In this document: in pieces, positions 18,669 to 27,123 of the stretch | How the letters are laid out: each line of letters begins with the position of its first letter | How positions within the stretch are numbered: position 1 is the first letter of the stretch | NCBI GenBank assembly: GCA_913056235.1 | Contig: CAJXMW010000005.1 | Coordinates: forward strand, 310,001-374,000 | Origin: an uncultured Fodinibius sp. | Lineage (GTDB): Bacteria > Bacteroidota > Rhodothermia > Balneolales > Balneolaceae | Length of the DNA: 64,000 nt | Direction: 5' to 3' | Program-made: the position numbers and the translations under genes | The notes under the pieces: model-generated | Told to the model about the DNA's origin: nothing | What the model saw: the letters and a program-made list of their open reading frames with translations, nothing else | Databases searched by the model: none

Positions 18669-19064
18669 TTGACAACCTTTGCTCAATATATCGTCCTTGG
18701 TTTAGGGATTGCAATAATGATCCTCTCTGCTTCTCAATCCGGAAGTATGAAATACGAGTTACAATCCCATACGTATCAGGAAACCTATCAGACCCAATGC
18801 CAGTCGAGAGCTCCGTTCCTCAACAATGTGGACAGCAACAACCACAATCAAAGCTCTCCTGATGTGAGATCAGAAAACAAAGAAAGCGGGAAAATGGCTC
18901 ATGCAACAACCAGCTGCAATTCAACAAATACCTTTCTTGCCGATGAAAAATCGCTAACCTTACCGCCCCTGTCTGCCATCACCACTATTGGCGACCGCTA
19001 TTCCATGGATACCTCCCACCCTTTTGATGATCGCATATCTGATCCGCCACAATGGATTGGCTAA
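18669..19064 (+). CDS. small exported hypothetical protein
   Basis: A 131-residue frame with a TTG start, or a shorter form from ATG at 18717. The N terminus is hydrophobic (QYIVLGLGIAIMILS); the rest is polar, Asn/Ser/His-rich, with only two Cys, and ends in DPPQWIG. No family is recognised. It sits 143 bases after the di-heme gene and 78 before a TlpA gene, on the same strand, and may be a small periplasmic protein of that locus. Low sequence complexity and the rare start codon keep confidence moderate. Confidence 0.5.
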   Translation: MTTFAQYIVLGLGIAIMILSASQSGSMKYELQSHTYQETYQTQCQSRAPFLNNVDSNNHNQSSPDVRSENKESGKMAHATTSCNSTNTFLADEKSLTLPPLSAITTIGDRYSMDTSHPFDDRISDPPQWIG

Positions 19065-19142
19065 CAATCCCATCACAACCTAATCTATTTGGGGTAACCA
19101 CGACTGGATACCCTATTATTACCTTTAAAAAACTATACTAGT

Positions 19143-19658
19143 ATGCGATTATTAAAATATACTTTATCTCTTACAGTCATAATCACTCTATTCGTTTGCC
19201 CAAAAACCAAAGCTCAACAATCAGAGCGTAAGCCTGATAGTTATAAAAATGCTCCCAACTTCAGTCTGGAAACAATGGCAGGTGACACCTTTACGCTGGA
19301 GGAACACGAAGGCAAAGTAGTGGTCCTTAACATCTGGGCCACTTGGTGCGGCCCCTGCCGAAAAGAGATTCCCGACTTTATTGAACTCTACAAGGAGATG
19401 AAAAATAAAGATGTCCTGTTAGCCGGGGTCTCTGTTGATAAAAAAGGGTGGTCAGCCGTGCGGCCCTATGCGAAGAAAATGAAAATCAACTATCCCATCA
19501 TGGTGGCTGACCAATCATTTTCAAGGCAATATGGGCCGTTTCGTGCCATTCCAACCACTTTTATCATCAATAAGCTGGGCAAAGTCGAGTATATTGGTGC
19601 GGGCATGCTTACCAAAGAAAAACTGAAGCCCATACTCCAAAAACTTGCCCAACGCTAA
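19143..19658 (+). CDS. TlpA/ResA-family exported thioredoxin
   Basis: A 171-residue protein with a signal peptide (LTVIITLFVCPKTKAQ) and a single AhpC/TSA-type thioredoxin domain. The redox motif is ATWCGPCRKEIPDF, and the cis-Pro loop is AIPTTFIIN. TlpA/ResA proteins reduce disulfides in the periplasm, often during cytochrome c or Cu(A) assembly. It is followed 30 bases later by a second TlpA gene. With the di-heme cytochrome-type enzyme upstream, a role in keeping heme-binding cysteines reduced is plausible but inferred. Confidence 0.9.
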   Translation: MRLLKYTLSLTVIITLFVCPKTKAQQSERKPDSYKNAPNFSLETMAGDTFTLEEHEGKVVVLNIWATWCGPCRKEIPDFIELYKEMKNKDVLLAGVSVDKKGWSAVRPYAKKMKINYPIMVADQSFSRQYGPFRAIPTTFIINKLGKVEYIGAGMLTKEKLKPILQKLAQR

Positions 19659-19688
19659 CCACTCAATTCTTAGTTATTTTCCAAAGCT

Positions 19689-20309
19689 ATGGATACCTCA
19701 ACAAAAGACTCAACATCATCCTGGAAACGAACTTTTATCGAATGGGGCGTGATTGGGGGCCTTGCCCTGCTGCTTTACCTCACCGGGCTCCACACCGAAG
19801 TTATAGGCACGATGCAACGCGCTATGTTATGGACCGGCTTGTTTGATGCCGATACGTCTCAAATTGCCACTACCAAGGGCCCCCATCTTAATAGTAGGGA
19901 CTTCAACTTTGCACTCCAGGTTTCCGATGGCAACCGTACCACCCTTGGAAACCTTAAAGGACAGGTGCTGTTTGTCAACGTCTGGGCTTCGTGGTGCCCG
20001 CCCTGTATCGCCGAGATGCCTACCATCGAAAAGTTGTACGAAGCAGTAGGCGATAACAGCAACATTAAGTTTATCCTACTCTCGATGGATCAAAACCGGG
20101 AAAAGGCCGTCAACTTCATGGAAAACAAAAATTTTTCCATGCCCTATTATTTTCCCCGATCCCAACTGCCCAACAAGCTGCAAAGCCAGTTTCTTCCCAC
20201 GAGCTATGTGATCTCCAAAGAGGGCCAGATTGTATACAAAAAGGAAGGTATTGCCGACTATAGTTCACCAAACTTTGCGCAGTGGATGCGGGATCTGGCG
20301 GAAAAATAG
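19689..20309 (+). CDS. membrane-anchored TlpA-family thioredoxin
   Basis: A 206-residue protein with one N-terminal transmembrane segment (about residues 19-35, not cleaved by appearance) and a periplasmic thioredoxin domain. The motif is ASWCPPCIAEMPT (CPPC), with the cis-Pro in FLPTSYVIS. CPPC differs from the CGPC of its neighbour and should give a different redox potential. The two TlpA genes form an apparent two-gene unit ended by the hairpin at 20331. Confidence 0.9.
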   Translation: MDTSTKDSTSSWKRTFIEWGVIGGLALLLYLTGLHTEVIGTMQRAMLWTGLFDADTSQIATTKGPHLNSRDFNFALQVSDGNRTTLGNLKGQVLFVNVWASWCPPCIAEMPTIEKLYEAVGDNSNIKFILLSMDQNREKAVNFMENKNFSMPYYFPRSQLPNKLQSQFLPTSYVISKEGQIVYKKEGIADYSSPNFAQWMRDLAEK

Positions 20310-20330
20310 CACCTAGATCAATTCCAAATG

Positions 20331-20353
20331 TAGTCCACTTCCAAAGTGGACTA
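20331..20353. terminator. bidirectional terminator hairpin
   Basis: TAGTCCACTT-CCA-AAGTGGACTA, perfect 10-bp arms with a three-base loop, between convergent genes. T-rich sequence follows on the plus side (TACTTTATACATTTT). Confidence 0.7.
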
Positions 20354-20371
20354 TACTTTATACATTTTAAA

Positions 20372-20860
20372 TTACAACCAGCGGTGCACCTTGGATTTGT
20401 ACTCACGGTATTCCTCCGCAAACTTTTCTTCCATTACTTCCTCCTCAGGAATAATCTGGTACCGGTTGATATACCATATAAATACCGGGAAAAGGAAAAG
20501 ATTCAACACATTCTGCAAAAGGGAAGCGTAAGCGATCAGCAGAAAAAACAACGCAAGATACATCGGATTTCGGGAATACTGGTAGATCCCGCCTGTCACC
20601 AGTGCAGTGGTTTTTTGTGGTTTATGGGGATCAATTGATGTACCATTGGAATAAAATTGAAATAATCCCATTAGGCCAAACACTCCGCTCAAAACCAGCA
20701 GAATGGCAGACACCCATGTTGCTCCCGGTAAAACCAAACTTCCGATTGACATATACTCTGCCACAAGCCTCATTAATCCAGCAATTATTGCAGCAATCAG
20801 CACAGGGGGGATTTTAAGCTTCATCAAATCCAGTTTGAATTGGTATTCATTGTCAGACAA
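20372..20860 (-). CDS. ICMT/PEMT-type membrane methyltransferase
   Basis: A 162-residue membrane protein with about four helices and the C-terminal signature of isoprenylcysteine/phospholipid methyltransferases: GGIYQYSRNPMYLALFF followed by EEEVMEEKFAEEYREYKSKVHRWL. Members use S-adenosylmethionine to methylate lipids or prenyl-type substrates at the membrane. The bacterial substrate is not known. It lies 53 bases downstream of the fatty-acid-hydroxylase gene, so joint action in lipid modification is possible. Confidence 0.8.
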   Translation of the reverse strand: MSDNEYQFKLDLMKLKIPPVLIAAIIAGLMRLVAEYMSIGSLVLPGATWVSAILLVLSGVFGLMGLFQFYSNGTSIDPHKPQKTTALVTGGIYQYSRNPMYLALFFLLIAYASLLQNVLNLFLFPVFIWYINRYQIIPEEEVMEEKFAEEYREYKSKVHRWL

Positions 20861-20913
20861 GCTGTCCGACCTACATCTTTTAGATTTTACAGAATGGCAA
20901 AGGAGCTCGCAAG

Positions 20914-21768
20914 CTAATTGTTTTCTCTGTTTTGTCGATTTTTATCACCATCAGTTTTGTCTCTAAATGGCATGGTAAACAATCCTTTCACCTTGCGATC
21001 CTCTTCGGAATCAAATTCATCGAGACCAATGCGTAATGTTTTAAGCGGGTTATGTAACCTAAATGTTTTACCGATGCGATCCCAAAATGAAAATAGTGAG
21101 CTATAATTGGAATCGGTCTCGGGCTGCCAGCGCGAATGGTGTACTTTATGCATCGCCGGAGTCACAATTACGGCACGTAATATCCGATCCACCTTTTCTG
21201 GCAGGGCAATATCCGCATGATGAAATTGCACTACGGCAAACATCACTGTCTCATAGAGCAGCAGCTCCCAGAGATATATGCCCGTTATCAACAAAACACC
21301 AATCCGTAGTAGAGACGAAAGAATAATTTCGCCGGTATGAAACCGGCTGGCCGTGGTCACATCCATATTGGGATCGGCGTGGTGGACCCGGTGGAAACGC
21401 CATAAGAACGGAATTTTGTGATTGATCAGGTGCCAGAGGTACATCCAGAGATCCATCAACAAGACCGCACCCAGCGTGTGTCCCCAGCCCGGCATCCCGT
21501 TTGTCTGCAGCCAGTTGAGTATCCCAAACTGATGCTCATACGCCCAGTTGGAGGCCCAGAGCCAAGTGCCTACAAAAAAAATGGAAATCAGCAGTGCGTT
21601 AGTCAGCCCTAGCACCATATTGGCCAGCAAGTGCTTGCCCTTTTCTTTAATGGAACCCTTAAAGAAATCAAAAAATGGATGGGCCTGCTCAACCATCATC
21701 AGGATGATTAAACCGATAACCGCGGCCAACACCTGCGTTTGTTCCATTAGATTGATTAATGCTTGCAT
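20914..21768 (-). CDS. sterol desaturase/fatty acid hydroxylase-family protein
   Basis: A 284-residue integral membrane protein with the His clusters of the di-iron hydroxylase superfamily: HLINH, HRVHH, FHTGE, FHHAD and HKVHHSRWQPETDSNYSS. The iron ligands appear complete. Such enzymes hydroxylate or desaturate lipid chains, sterols, carotenoids or ether lipids; which one cannot be told here. It is the first gene of a two-gene minus-strand unit with a membrane methyltransferase. The start is preceded by a terminator for the decayed gene upstream. Confidence 0.85.
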   Translation of the reverse strand: MQALINLMEQTQVLAAVIGLIILMMVEQAHPFFDFFKGSIKEKGKHLLANMVLGLTNALLISIFFVGTWLWASNWAYEHQFGILNWLQTNGMPGWGHTLGAVLLMDLWMYLWHLINHKIPFLWRFHRVHHADPNMDVTTASRFHTGEIILSSLLRIGVLLITGIYLWELLLYETVMFAVVQFHHADIALPEKVDRILRAVIVTPAMHKVHHSRWQPETDSNYSSLFSFWDRIGKTFRLHNPLKTLRIGLDEFDSEEDRKVKGLFTMPFRDKTDGDKNRQNRENN

Positions 21769-21813
21769 AAATACTATCGCGTGTCGTTAAATTTGATCTA
21801 GCTCTTAAATACA

Positions 21814-21847
21814 AAAACCACTACAGAGAAATTCCTATAGTGGTTTT
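21814..21847 (-). terminator. hairpin terminator after the rhodanese pseudogene
   Basis: AAAACCACTA and its complement enclose a 14-base loop. In the minus direction the stem is followed by TTTGTATTTAAG. It lies 44 bases past the stop of the decayed rhodanese gene. Confidence 0.6.
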
Positions 21848-21890
21848 AAAATTTATGTATGCGGCAGCGTGGACGCCCAGCCCGCGCTAC

Positions 21891-22281
21891 CTACTTGCTC
21901 AATTCCAGGCCAGCATTCACCAAGTCCCGATACCCTCCAATGTTGTTCACCTTTTCAAACCCATTTTGCTTCATTATTCTGGTAGCTTTTCCACTGCGAT
22001 TTCCAGATCTGCAATAGCGAAAATAGGTTTTGTCTTTATCAAGGCTATCCAGTTTTGACTCAAATTCGCCCGATATAATATCAAAATTGTGATTAACTTG
22101 CTGTAGTAGATGTCCCTCCGCAAATTCCTCGGATGTATGGTATCTTTTATAGTCAGAAAAATAAAAATTGGTACTGGATTCCCTACTCTCTTTGCAGAAT
22201 GACTTTTCGGAATATTTTGTGACTTAAGATCTTCCAATAATACTCCGACAAATAGTATAGCGAATAGAAAAGGCAATTCAT
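21891..22281 (-). pseudogene. decayed exported rhodanese-like protein
   Basis: The minus strand encodes a recognisable rhodanese C-terminal two-thirds in one frame: HTSEEFAEGHL, then YFRYCRSGNRSGKA with the active-site Cys loop, then NGFEKVNNIGGYRDLVNAGLELSK and a stop at 21891. The N-terminal signal-like part (LPFLFAILFVGVLLEDLKSQNI) is in a different frame, joined near 22150. A ribosome-binding-like AAAGGAAA and an ATG at 22281 sit in a third register. At least one, probably two, frameshifts are needed. The motif before EEF, normally DVRTPEEF, is also eroded (KRYHTSEEF). Probably dead; sequencing error cannot be excluded from one sequence. The stretch 22282-22427 shows only promoter-like AT-rich DNA. 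Confidence 0.7.
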
Positions 22282-22427
22282 TTATTTTCCTTTGAGCTGC
22301 CCTGTATCATTTAAAGATAACTGTAGTGATATTGAGAATTGGCCTCAAAATATTGTGAAATTTTACTTATAACGCAGATCCTTCTGATATTTTTCAGGGC
22401 GATTATTAATCCAATTACTAGTTTCGC

Positions 22428-23948
22428 ATGAAGTTAACTAAAAATGAGAAAGCAAGATTAGAAGCACTAAAATCGTATTCCATCTTAGATACTCCGGAAG
22501 AGCAGGAGTTTGAAGCATTAGTGAAGTTGGCTTCCAAAATTTGCGGAGCCGCTATCTCACAAATAAACTTTTTGGATGCTGATCGACAATGGAATAAAGC
22601 AAGTTTTCCACCTACTCCTAAAGAGATAAAACGGGGAGGAACTTTCTGCAGTACGACCATTCACAAGGACGAATGGATGATTGTTGAAGATGCCGGTAAA
22701 GACCAGCGCTTTAATGATTTACCGTATGTTAAGAATGACCCAAACGTTAAATTTTATGCTGGTGTAAATCTTAAAAGCAGTAATGGTTATAATATTGGTA
22801 CGATCTGCGTACTGGGATTTGAATCAAAAGAACTGAAGGATTGGCAGCTTGAAAGTCTTAAAACACTTGCACAAGAAGTTGAGGCCAGGTTAGAACTTAG
22901 ACAGAAGCAGAACCAGCTTAAGAAGAAAACAGGAGAATTGGAACGCCAAAAAACGTTTTTGGAAAATGCAACCGACCTGATTTTAACGCTCAATCCCAGT
23001 AATTACAATGTTACTGACATTAATAGTGAAATAGAGAATATTTTGGGCTACAAACCTGAAAGTATTACGGGTAGGTCCTTAATTGGTTTTTCTGATACCA
23101 ATGAGCTTAAAAAGCGACTTGATAACTGGTTGCAGAATTCAAGTCGAGTTTTTACGGGTGAATTCAAATTTCTAAACGAGAATGGACAACCAGTATGGCT
23201 GGAAATTCATATAACAAAAAGAATGGATGAATTATATGCGACAGCCAAAGATATTACCCAGCGAAAGCTTCAGAAAATAAAGATTGAAGAATCACTCGAG
23301 GAAAAAAATACTTTGTTAGCTGAGATCCATCACCGTGTAAAAAATAATCTAGCCATTATCTCAGGTATGTTACTTTTAGAGTTATTCAACACAGAAAACA
23401 AGCAGGCCCGGAGTATTTTACAAAATAACCAACTACGAATTCAGTCAATGGCAGAAGTGCATGAAATGCTTTATAAGACGGGTAGTTTTACAAATGTAAA
23501 CCTGAAGAAGTTTATTCATAAGCTCGTTGATAATATCAGAAGTGTTTACAAAACCGAAGAACAACAGGTTGAGCTGCACTCAAGTATCGATGACACAACT
23601 ATTAATATTAATCAAGCTATTCCAGCTGCACTGATAATAAATGAATTAACCACAAATGCATACAAGCACGCATTTGTCGGAAAAAAGACAGGTCAAATAG
23701 ACATAAATGTTAGTCAAACGGGAGATGTTATTGATTTACAAATCTTTGACAACGGTGTTGGCATGCCGGAAGATTTCACCCTTCAGGATCAGAGTACAAT
23801 TGGCTTTTCATTAGTTTGGCAACTGGTACAACAATTAGAAGCTGACATTGGACTAAAAAATGACAACGGTTCCTTATTTGAAATTAGTTTTGAAAGGAAC
23901 CAATTAAAGGGGTCAAGCAGCTCAGCAAACTTGGAAAGTGTACGATAG
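22428..23948 (+). CDS. GAF-PAS-HisKA_2 sensor histidine kinase
   Basis: A 506-residue soluble kinase without membrane segments. It has a GAF domain (about 20-160, GTFCSTTIH, VKFYAGVNLKSSNGYNIGTICVL), a short coiled coil, a PAS domain (about 180-285) and a HisKA_2 domain with EIHHRVKNNLAIISG; the expected phospho-acceptor is His302. The HATPase domain is intact, with NELTTNAYKHAF and DNGVGMP. HisKA_2 kinases often sense light, redox or small ligands and may pass phosphate to a stand-alone receiver. No response regulator is adjacent, so the partner is unknown. AT-rich and flanked by two decayed genes. Confidence 0.93.
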   Translation: MKLTKNEKARLEALKSYSILDTPEEQEFEALVKLASKICGAAISQINFLDADRQWNKASFPPTPKEIKRGGTFCSTTIHKDEWMIVEDAGKDQRFNDLPYVKNDPNVKFYAGVNLKSSNGYNIGTICVLGFESKELKDWQLESLKTLAQEVEARLELRQKQNQLKKKTGELERQKTFLENATDLILTLNPSNYNVTDINSEIENILGYKPESITGRSLIGFSDTNELKKRLDNWLQNSSRVFTGEFKFLNENGQPVWLEIHITKRMDELYATAKDITQRKLQKIKIEESLEEKNTLLAEIHHRVKNNLAIISGMLLLELFNTENKQARSILQNNQLRIQSMAEVHEMLYKTGSFTNVNLKKFIHKLVDNIRSVYKTEEQQVELHSSIDDTTININQAIPAALIINELTTNAYKHAFVGKKTGQIDINVSQTGDVIDLQIFDNGVGMPEDFTLQDQSTIGFSLVWQLVQQLEADIGLKNDNGSLFEISFERNQLKGSSSSANLESVR

Positions 23949-24065
23949 CAAACTTAGTAGACCTTTACCGTTACCCAAAATTGCAGGTAATAGATTATAT
24001 TACCTCTACTGACGGTAGTGTAAACTAAAATTGCCAGGATCCCTACTTCATCCCCTGTTTTATCA

Positions 24066-24164
24066 TTATTCTTCGGGCGCTAAAGAAAGCGAAAACGTTA
24101 TCCCTGAATCAGCATTATTTTCCGTAAGTACTATCGACCCCCGAAGCTGCTTGGCATAAAGTAT
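24066..24164 (-). pseudogene. remnant of a histidine kinase C terminus
   Basis: Within the 428-bp gap 23949-24376 the minus strand reads YAKQLRGSIVLTEN and SGITFSLSLAPEE, then a stop at 24066. This is the usual last G-box/strand pair of a HisKA_2-type HATPase domain (LAKQLxGSI...GTTFSLTF). No matching upstream kinase sequence remains in frame. A 31-codon plus-strand frame at 24194 looks random. Nothing else is seen in the gap. Confidence 0.5.
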
Positions 24165-24376
24165 ACTAGGTCATAGCAATATAAATAATACCATGATTTA
24201 CGCTAAGATTATAGACGAAAAATCCAAGAACGCTTTCGAAACTGCCTACAATAGAACGACTAAGATTCATAGAATAAATAGGAAGTGAAATCCCATTTGT
24301 GGTAAAATAGTGGTATAGCCTAAAATAATATAGACGTTAAGTCCTTGTGATCTAACGCCTTTGTTTGTTATGATGT

Positions 24377-25141
24377 TCAAATGTTCATGTAGAGGATATA
24401 ACTTCCCATCAGAATAAGGAAAACAGCAAATCCCTTTTTGAGTTTATCGTTGGATATTTTTGAGCCCACTGATTTGCCAACCAAACTGCCCACAGCTCCG
24501 ATGAGGCTAAAAACCAACACAAGTTGCCAGTTTATCGACAGCTCTATTCCGGCCAGTACATCCAGATATTTATAAAACCCGCTGAAACTTTTTAGAGCGA
24601 TAATCATCAAGCTTGTCCCTACAGCCAGGCTCATTGGCAACCCGCCAAGCAACACCAAGGCCGGCACGATCAGGAATCCCCCGCCAACACCTACCAATCC
24701 GGTAAGGATGCCCACGGCAAGCCCTTCGAGCACAATTTTCCACCAGGCTTGTACTTCCTGCAACGCCCCTGTTTCAACTTTCATCTGTTTCTTGTCATCG
24801 CGGAACATCATAATGGCTGCAGCAATCATCACCCCAGCAAACAGCATCAGCTGGAAAGTGCCCGATACATAACCGGCAATCATGGCTCCGCCGTAGGTTC
24901 CGGCCATGCCGGGAATCCCAAACAGGATGACGCTCCGCCAGTGCACCTGATTCTTGAGGGCATAGGGGACAAAGCCCGCCAAGCTAATCGCACCGACAAT
25001 GCCGAGTGATTCAGCAATTGCTACTTTCTCCTGTTCGCCGGCCAAATAAATAAGCACCGGCACGGTCAATATAGATCCCCCGGATCCCAACAATCCCAAC
25101 GAAAGCCCAACAAGTAGTGCTCCAATCCATGGTAAAATCAT
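24377..25141 (-). CDS. TauE/SafE-family sulfite/sulfur-compound exporter
   Basis: A membrane protein of about 254 residues with eight helices and the TauE/SafE repeats (GLLGSGGSILTVPVLIYL and GLVGVGGGFLIVPALVLLGG). The family moves small sulfur-containing anions such as sulfite across the inner membrane. The frame opens at a GTG at 25192, but the ATG at 25141 gives a normal membrane start (MILPWIGALLVG). It follows the CstB-like gene on the same strand; tauE and cstB also share an operon in Staphylococcus aureus. Here it would export sulfite made by persulfide oxidation. Confidence 0.9.
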   Translation of the reverse strand: MILPWIGALLVGLSLGLLGSGGSILTVPVLIYLAGEQEKVAIAESLGIVGAISLAGFVPYALKNQVHWRSVILFGIPGMAGTYGGAMIAGYVSGTFQLMLFAGVMIAAAIMMFRDDKKQMKVETGALQEVQAWWKIVLEGLAVGILTGLVGVGGGFLIVPALVLLGGLPMSLAVGTSLMIIALKSFSGFYKYLDVLAGIELSINWQLVLVFSLIGAVGSLVGKSVGSKISNDKLKKGFAVFLILMGSYILYMNI

Positions 25142-25206
25142 ATTATCCCGTAGTTCAATAATTTTGCCTATGGCTGTATATCCCAGCCACAAACTTGATT
25201 TGAATA

Positions 25207-26622
25207 TTACTGGCCAAGCTTCTCATTTGAGTTCTTCCCATAATTTGTCCACCAGTTATCAAAATCATCATCAATCCACTGTACCTTGAACCCATTACGC
25301 TCCAGCAATCCACTGGCATAGGATGCGCGCGTGGCACCTTCGCAGTGGACAAGCAGTGTCTTATCACGTGGCAATTCCTCCAATTGATCAGCCAAGCGCG
25401 TATGGGCGATGTTGATGGCGCCGGGAATATGCCCTTCGGCAAATTCGGTAGCCTTGCGTACATCCAGTACTTGCATATCCTTTTGCTTTCGAAGCTTTTC
25501 AACATCGTCGAAAGCAATGGTCTTTGTTACCTGAAGGTCATGATCCCAGTTGCTGAGCATCTGCGGTGTGGCATACCCCTTTATATTGTCTATACCTACA
25601 CGTACAAGATCGCGAATAGCTTCATCCAGATGCTGTTCGTCAATGATCAGGTAGATGTCCTGCTCTGCATCGGCATAAGAACCTACGATAGTATTAAAGT
25701 TGTTGTCCATCGTGGCCAGCAGCGATCCCTTGAGATGGCCGTTCATATAATGTACTGCTTCACGGGTGTCCACAACGAGATTATCGCTTTCCGCTATATC
25801 CGTAACACTTATTTTTTGTGGCTGCGGAAGCGTGCCCAGTACCGCCGGACCTTCTCTGTTGACCTTCTTCATGCGTCCGAAGTAGAGCGGCGGTTCCGGT
25901 TGCCCGTCCAGGATAAAATCTACAAATTCGTTCTCGCTGGTCGCTGCCCGAAAAGCAGGGCTAAATCGCAATTCATACCCTACCGTTGATTCCGGCACGG
26001 CGCCGAGTGCTTTTCCACAGGCACTTCCTGAACCGTGCGCCGGCCACACTTGCAGGTACTCAGGTAGATCTTTGAATGCTTCTACAGACTGATACAGCTC
26101 TTTGGCGGCCGGCTTCATCGCTCCTTTCTGTCCAGCGGCCGTCTCCAGCAGGTCGGGCCGACCAACATCACCAACAAAGACAAAATCTCCAGACAAAATA
26201 CCCATGGGCTGATCGGTCATGGCCCCATCTGTGACCAAGAAACTCACTGATTCCGGAGTATGCCCTGGCGTATGTATCACATCAAATTTGATGTTGCCGA
26301 GGCTAAAAGAATCACCGTCATTGATGAGTTCATAGTCGTAATCGCTGTTGAGCAACCACTTATATTTCCAATCTTTGCCGCCTTCGTCAGAAGCATAGAC
26401 TTTCACGCCGCGCTCGGCAAATTCACGCAATCCCGATACATAATCGGCGTGGATGTGGGTATCGGTAGCGGCTGTAATTTCTAAATTTTCCTCCGCCGCT
26501 AAATCGATGTACTGGTCGATATCCCGCATGGGATCTACGACGATTGCCTCTCCCGTAGCCTGACATCCAATCAGGTAGGCATACTGCGCTAGTTTTTTGT
26601 CAAAAATCTGTTTGAAATACAT
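25207..26622 (-). CDS. CstB-like persulfide dioxygenase-sulfurtransferase (MBL + two rhodanese domains)
   Basis: A 471-residue cytosolic protein with three parts. Residues about 1-240 are an ETHE1-type metallo-beta-lactamase dioxygenase (THIHADYVSGL, HTPGHTPES, GDFVFVGDVGRPDLL). Residues about 260-350 form a rhodanese fold without catalytic Cys (YLIIDEQHLDEA). Residues about 365-465 form an active-type rhodanese with LLVHCEGATRASYASG. The order and length match CstB, which oxidises low-molecular-weight persulfides and yields sulfite and thiosulfate. Encoded between two YeeE genes and tauE, it is the enzymatic core of a reactive-sulfur operon. The usual second-His of THxHADH is Tyr here, seen also as Phe in relatives. 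Confidence 0.9.
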   Translation of the reverse strand: MYFKQIFDKKLAQYAYLIGCQATGEAIVVDPMRDIDQYIDLAAEENLEITAATDTHIHADYVSGLREFAERGVKVYASDEGGKDWKYKWLLNSDYDYELINDGDSFSLGNIKFDVIHTPGHTPESVSFLVTDGAMTDQPMGILSGDFVFVGDVGRPDLLETAAGQKGAMKPAAKELYQSVEAFKDLPEYLQVWPAHGSGSACGKALGAVPESTVGYELRFSPAFRAATSENEFVDFILDGQPEPPLYFGRMKKVNREGPAVLGTLPQPQKISVTDIAESDNLVVDTREAVHYMNGHLKGSLLATMDNNFNTIVGSYADAEQDIYLIIDEQHLDEAIRDLVRVGIDNIKGYATPQMLSNWDHDLQVTKTIAFDDVEKLRKQKDMQVLDVRKATEFAEGHIPGAINIAHTRLADQLEELPRDKTLLVHCEGATRASYASGLLERNGFKVQWIDDDFDNWWTNYGKNSNEKLGQ

Positions 26623-26676
26623 AATAGTTCCTCTTTTAAATCATTCAGTTATTGAAAATTCTGTTTTATGCATTGA

Positions 26677-27096
26677 TTAGTGCGGTAGCTTAGGTCTGAG
26701 AAGTCCATAAACCCAGGTTCCTACCATGGCACTTGCGATAGGCACTACGATAATTCCGTATCCAGCTCCAGCAAGAGTAAACAACGGACCCGGGCAAGCG
26801 CCGGTGAGCGCCCATCCAAAACCAAAAAGCACACCTCCCAGTAAATAACGTGTCACCTGGGATGAATCTTTGGATGAAATCGTAATTTTATTTCCATTGA
26901 AATCTGTTAGATTCAACTTTTGGATCACCTCAATGGATCCCATTGCCACAATAACGGCCAAACCGATGATGCCGTACATGTGGAAGGCATCGAATCGAAA
27001 CATTTCCTGAATTCGAAACCAGGAGATCACTTCTGATTTTACGAGCACAAATCCAAAGAACAAACCCGCAATCAAATATTTTAGATAATCCTTCAT
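26677..27096 (-). CDS. YeeE/YedE-family sulfur transporter, small subunit (DUF6691-type)
   Basis: A 139-residue, four-helix membrane protein with the family Cys motif LTGACPGPLFTLAGAG, repeated after the GVLFGFGWA signature. YeeE/YedE (TsuA-like) proteins carry thiosulfate or related sulfur through a path lined by conserved cysteines. In many bacteria two half-length genes replace the single full-length transporter, and here it lies 27 bases after the other half. It is expected to import or exchange sulfur substrate for the CstB-like enzyme downstream. Confidence 0.88.
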   Translation of the reverse strand: MKDYLKYLIAGLFFGFVLVKSEVISWFRIQEMFRFDAFHMYGIIGLAVIVAMGSIEVIQKLNLTDFNGNKITISSKDSSQVTRYLLGGVLFGFGWALTGACPGPLFTLAGAGYGIIVVPIASAMVGTWVYGLLRPKLPH

Positions 27097-27123
27097 ACTA
27101 TTGCACCTGTTTATGTTTCTTGA

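Noticed and set aside
24194-24289. A 31-codon plus-strand frame in the gap after the kinase
   Set aside because: Too short, no ribosome site, no recognisable similarity.
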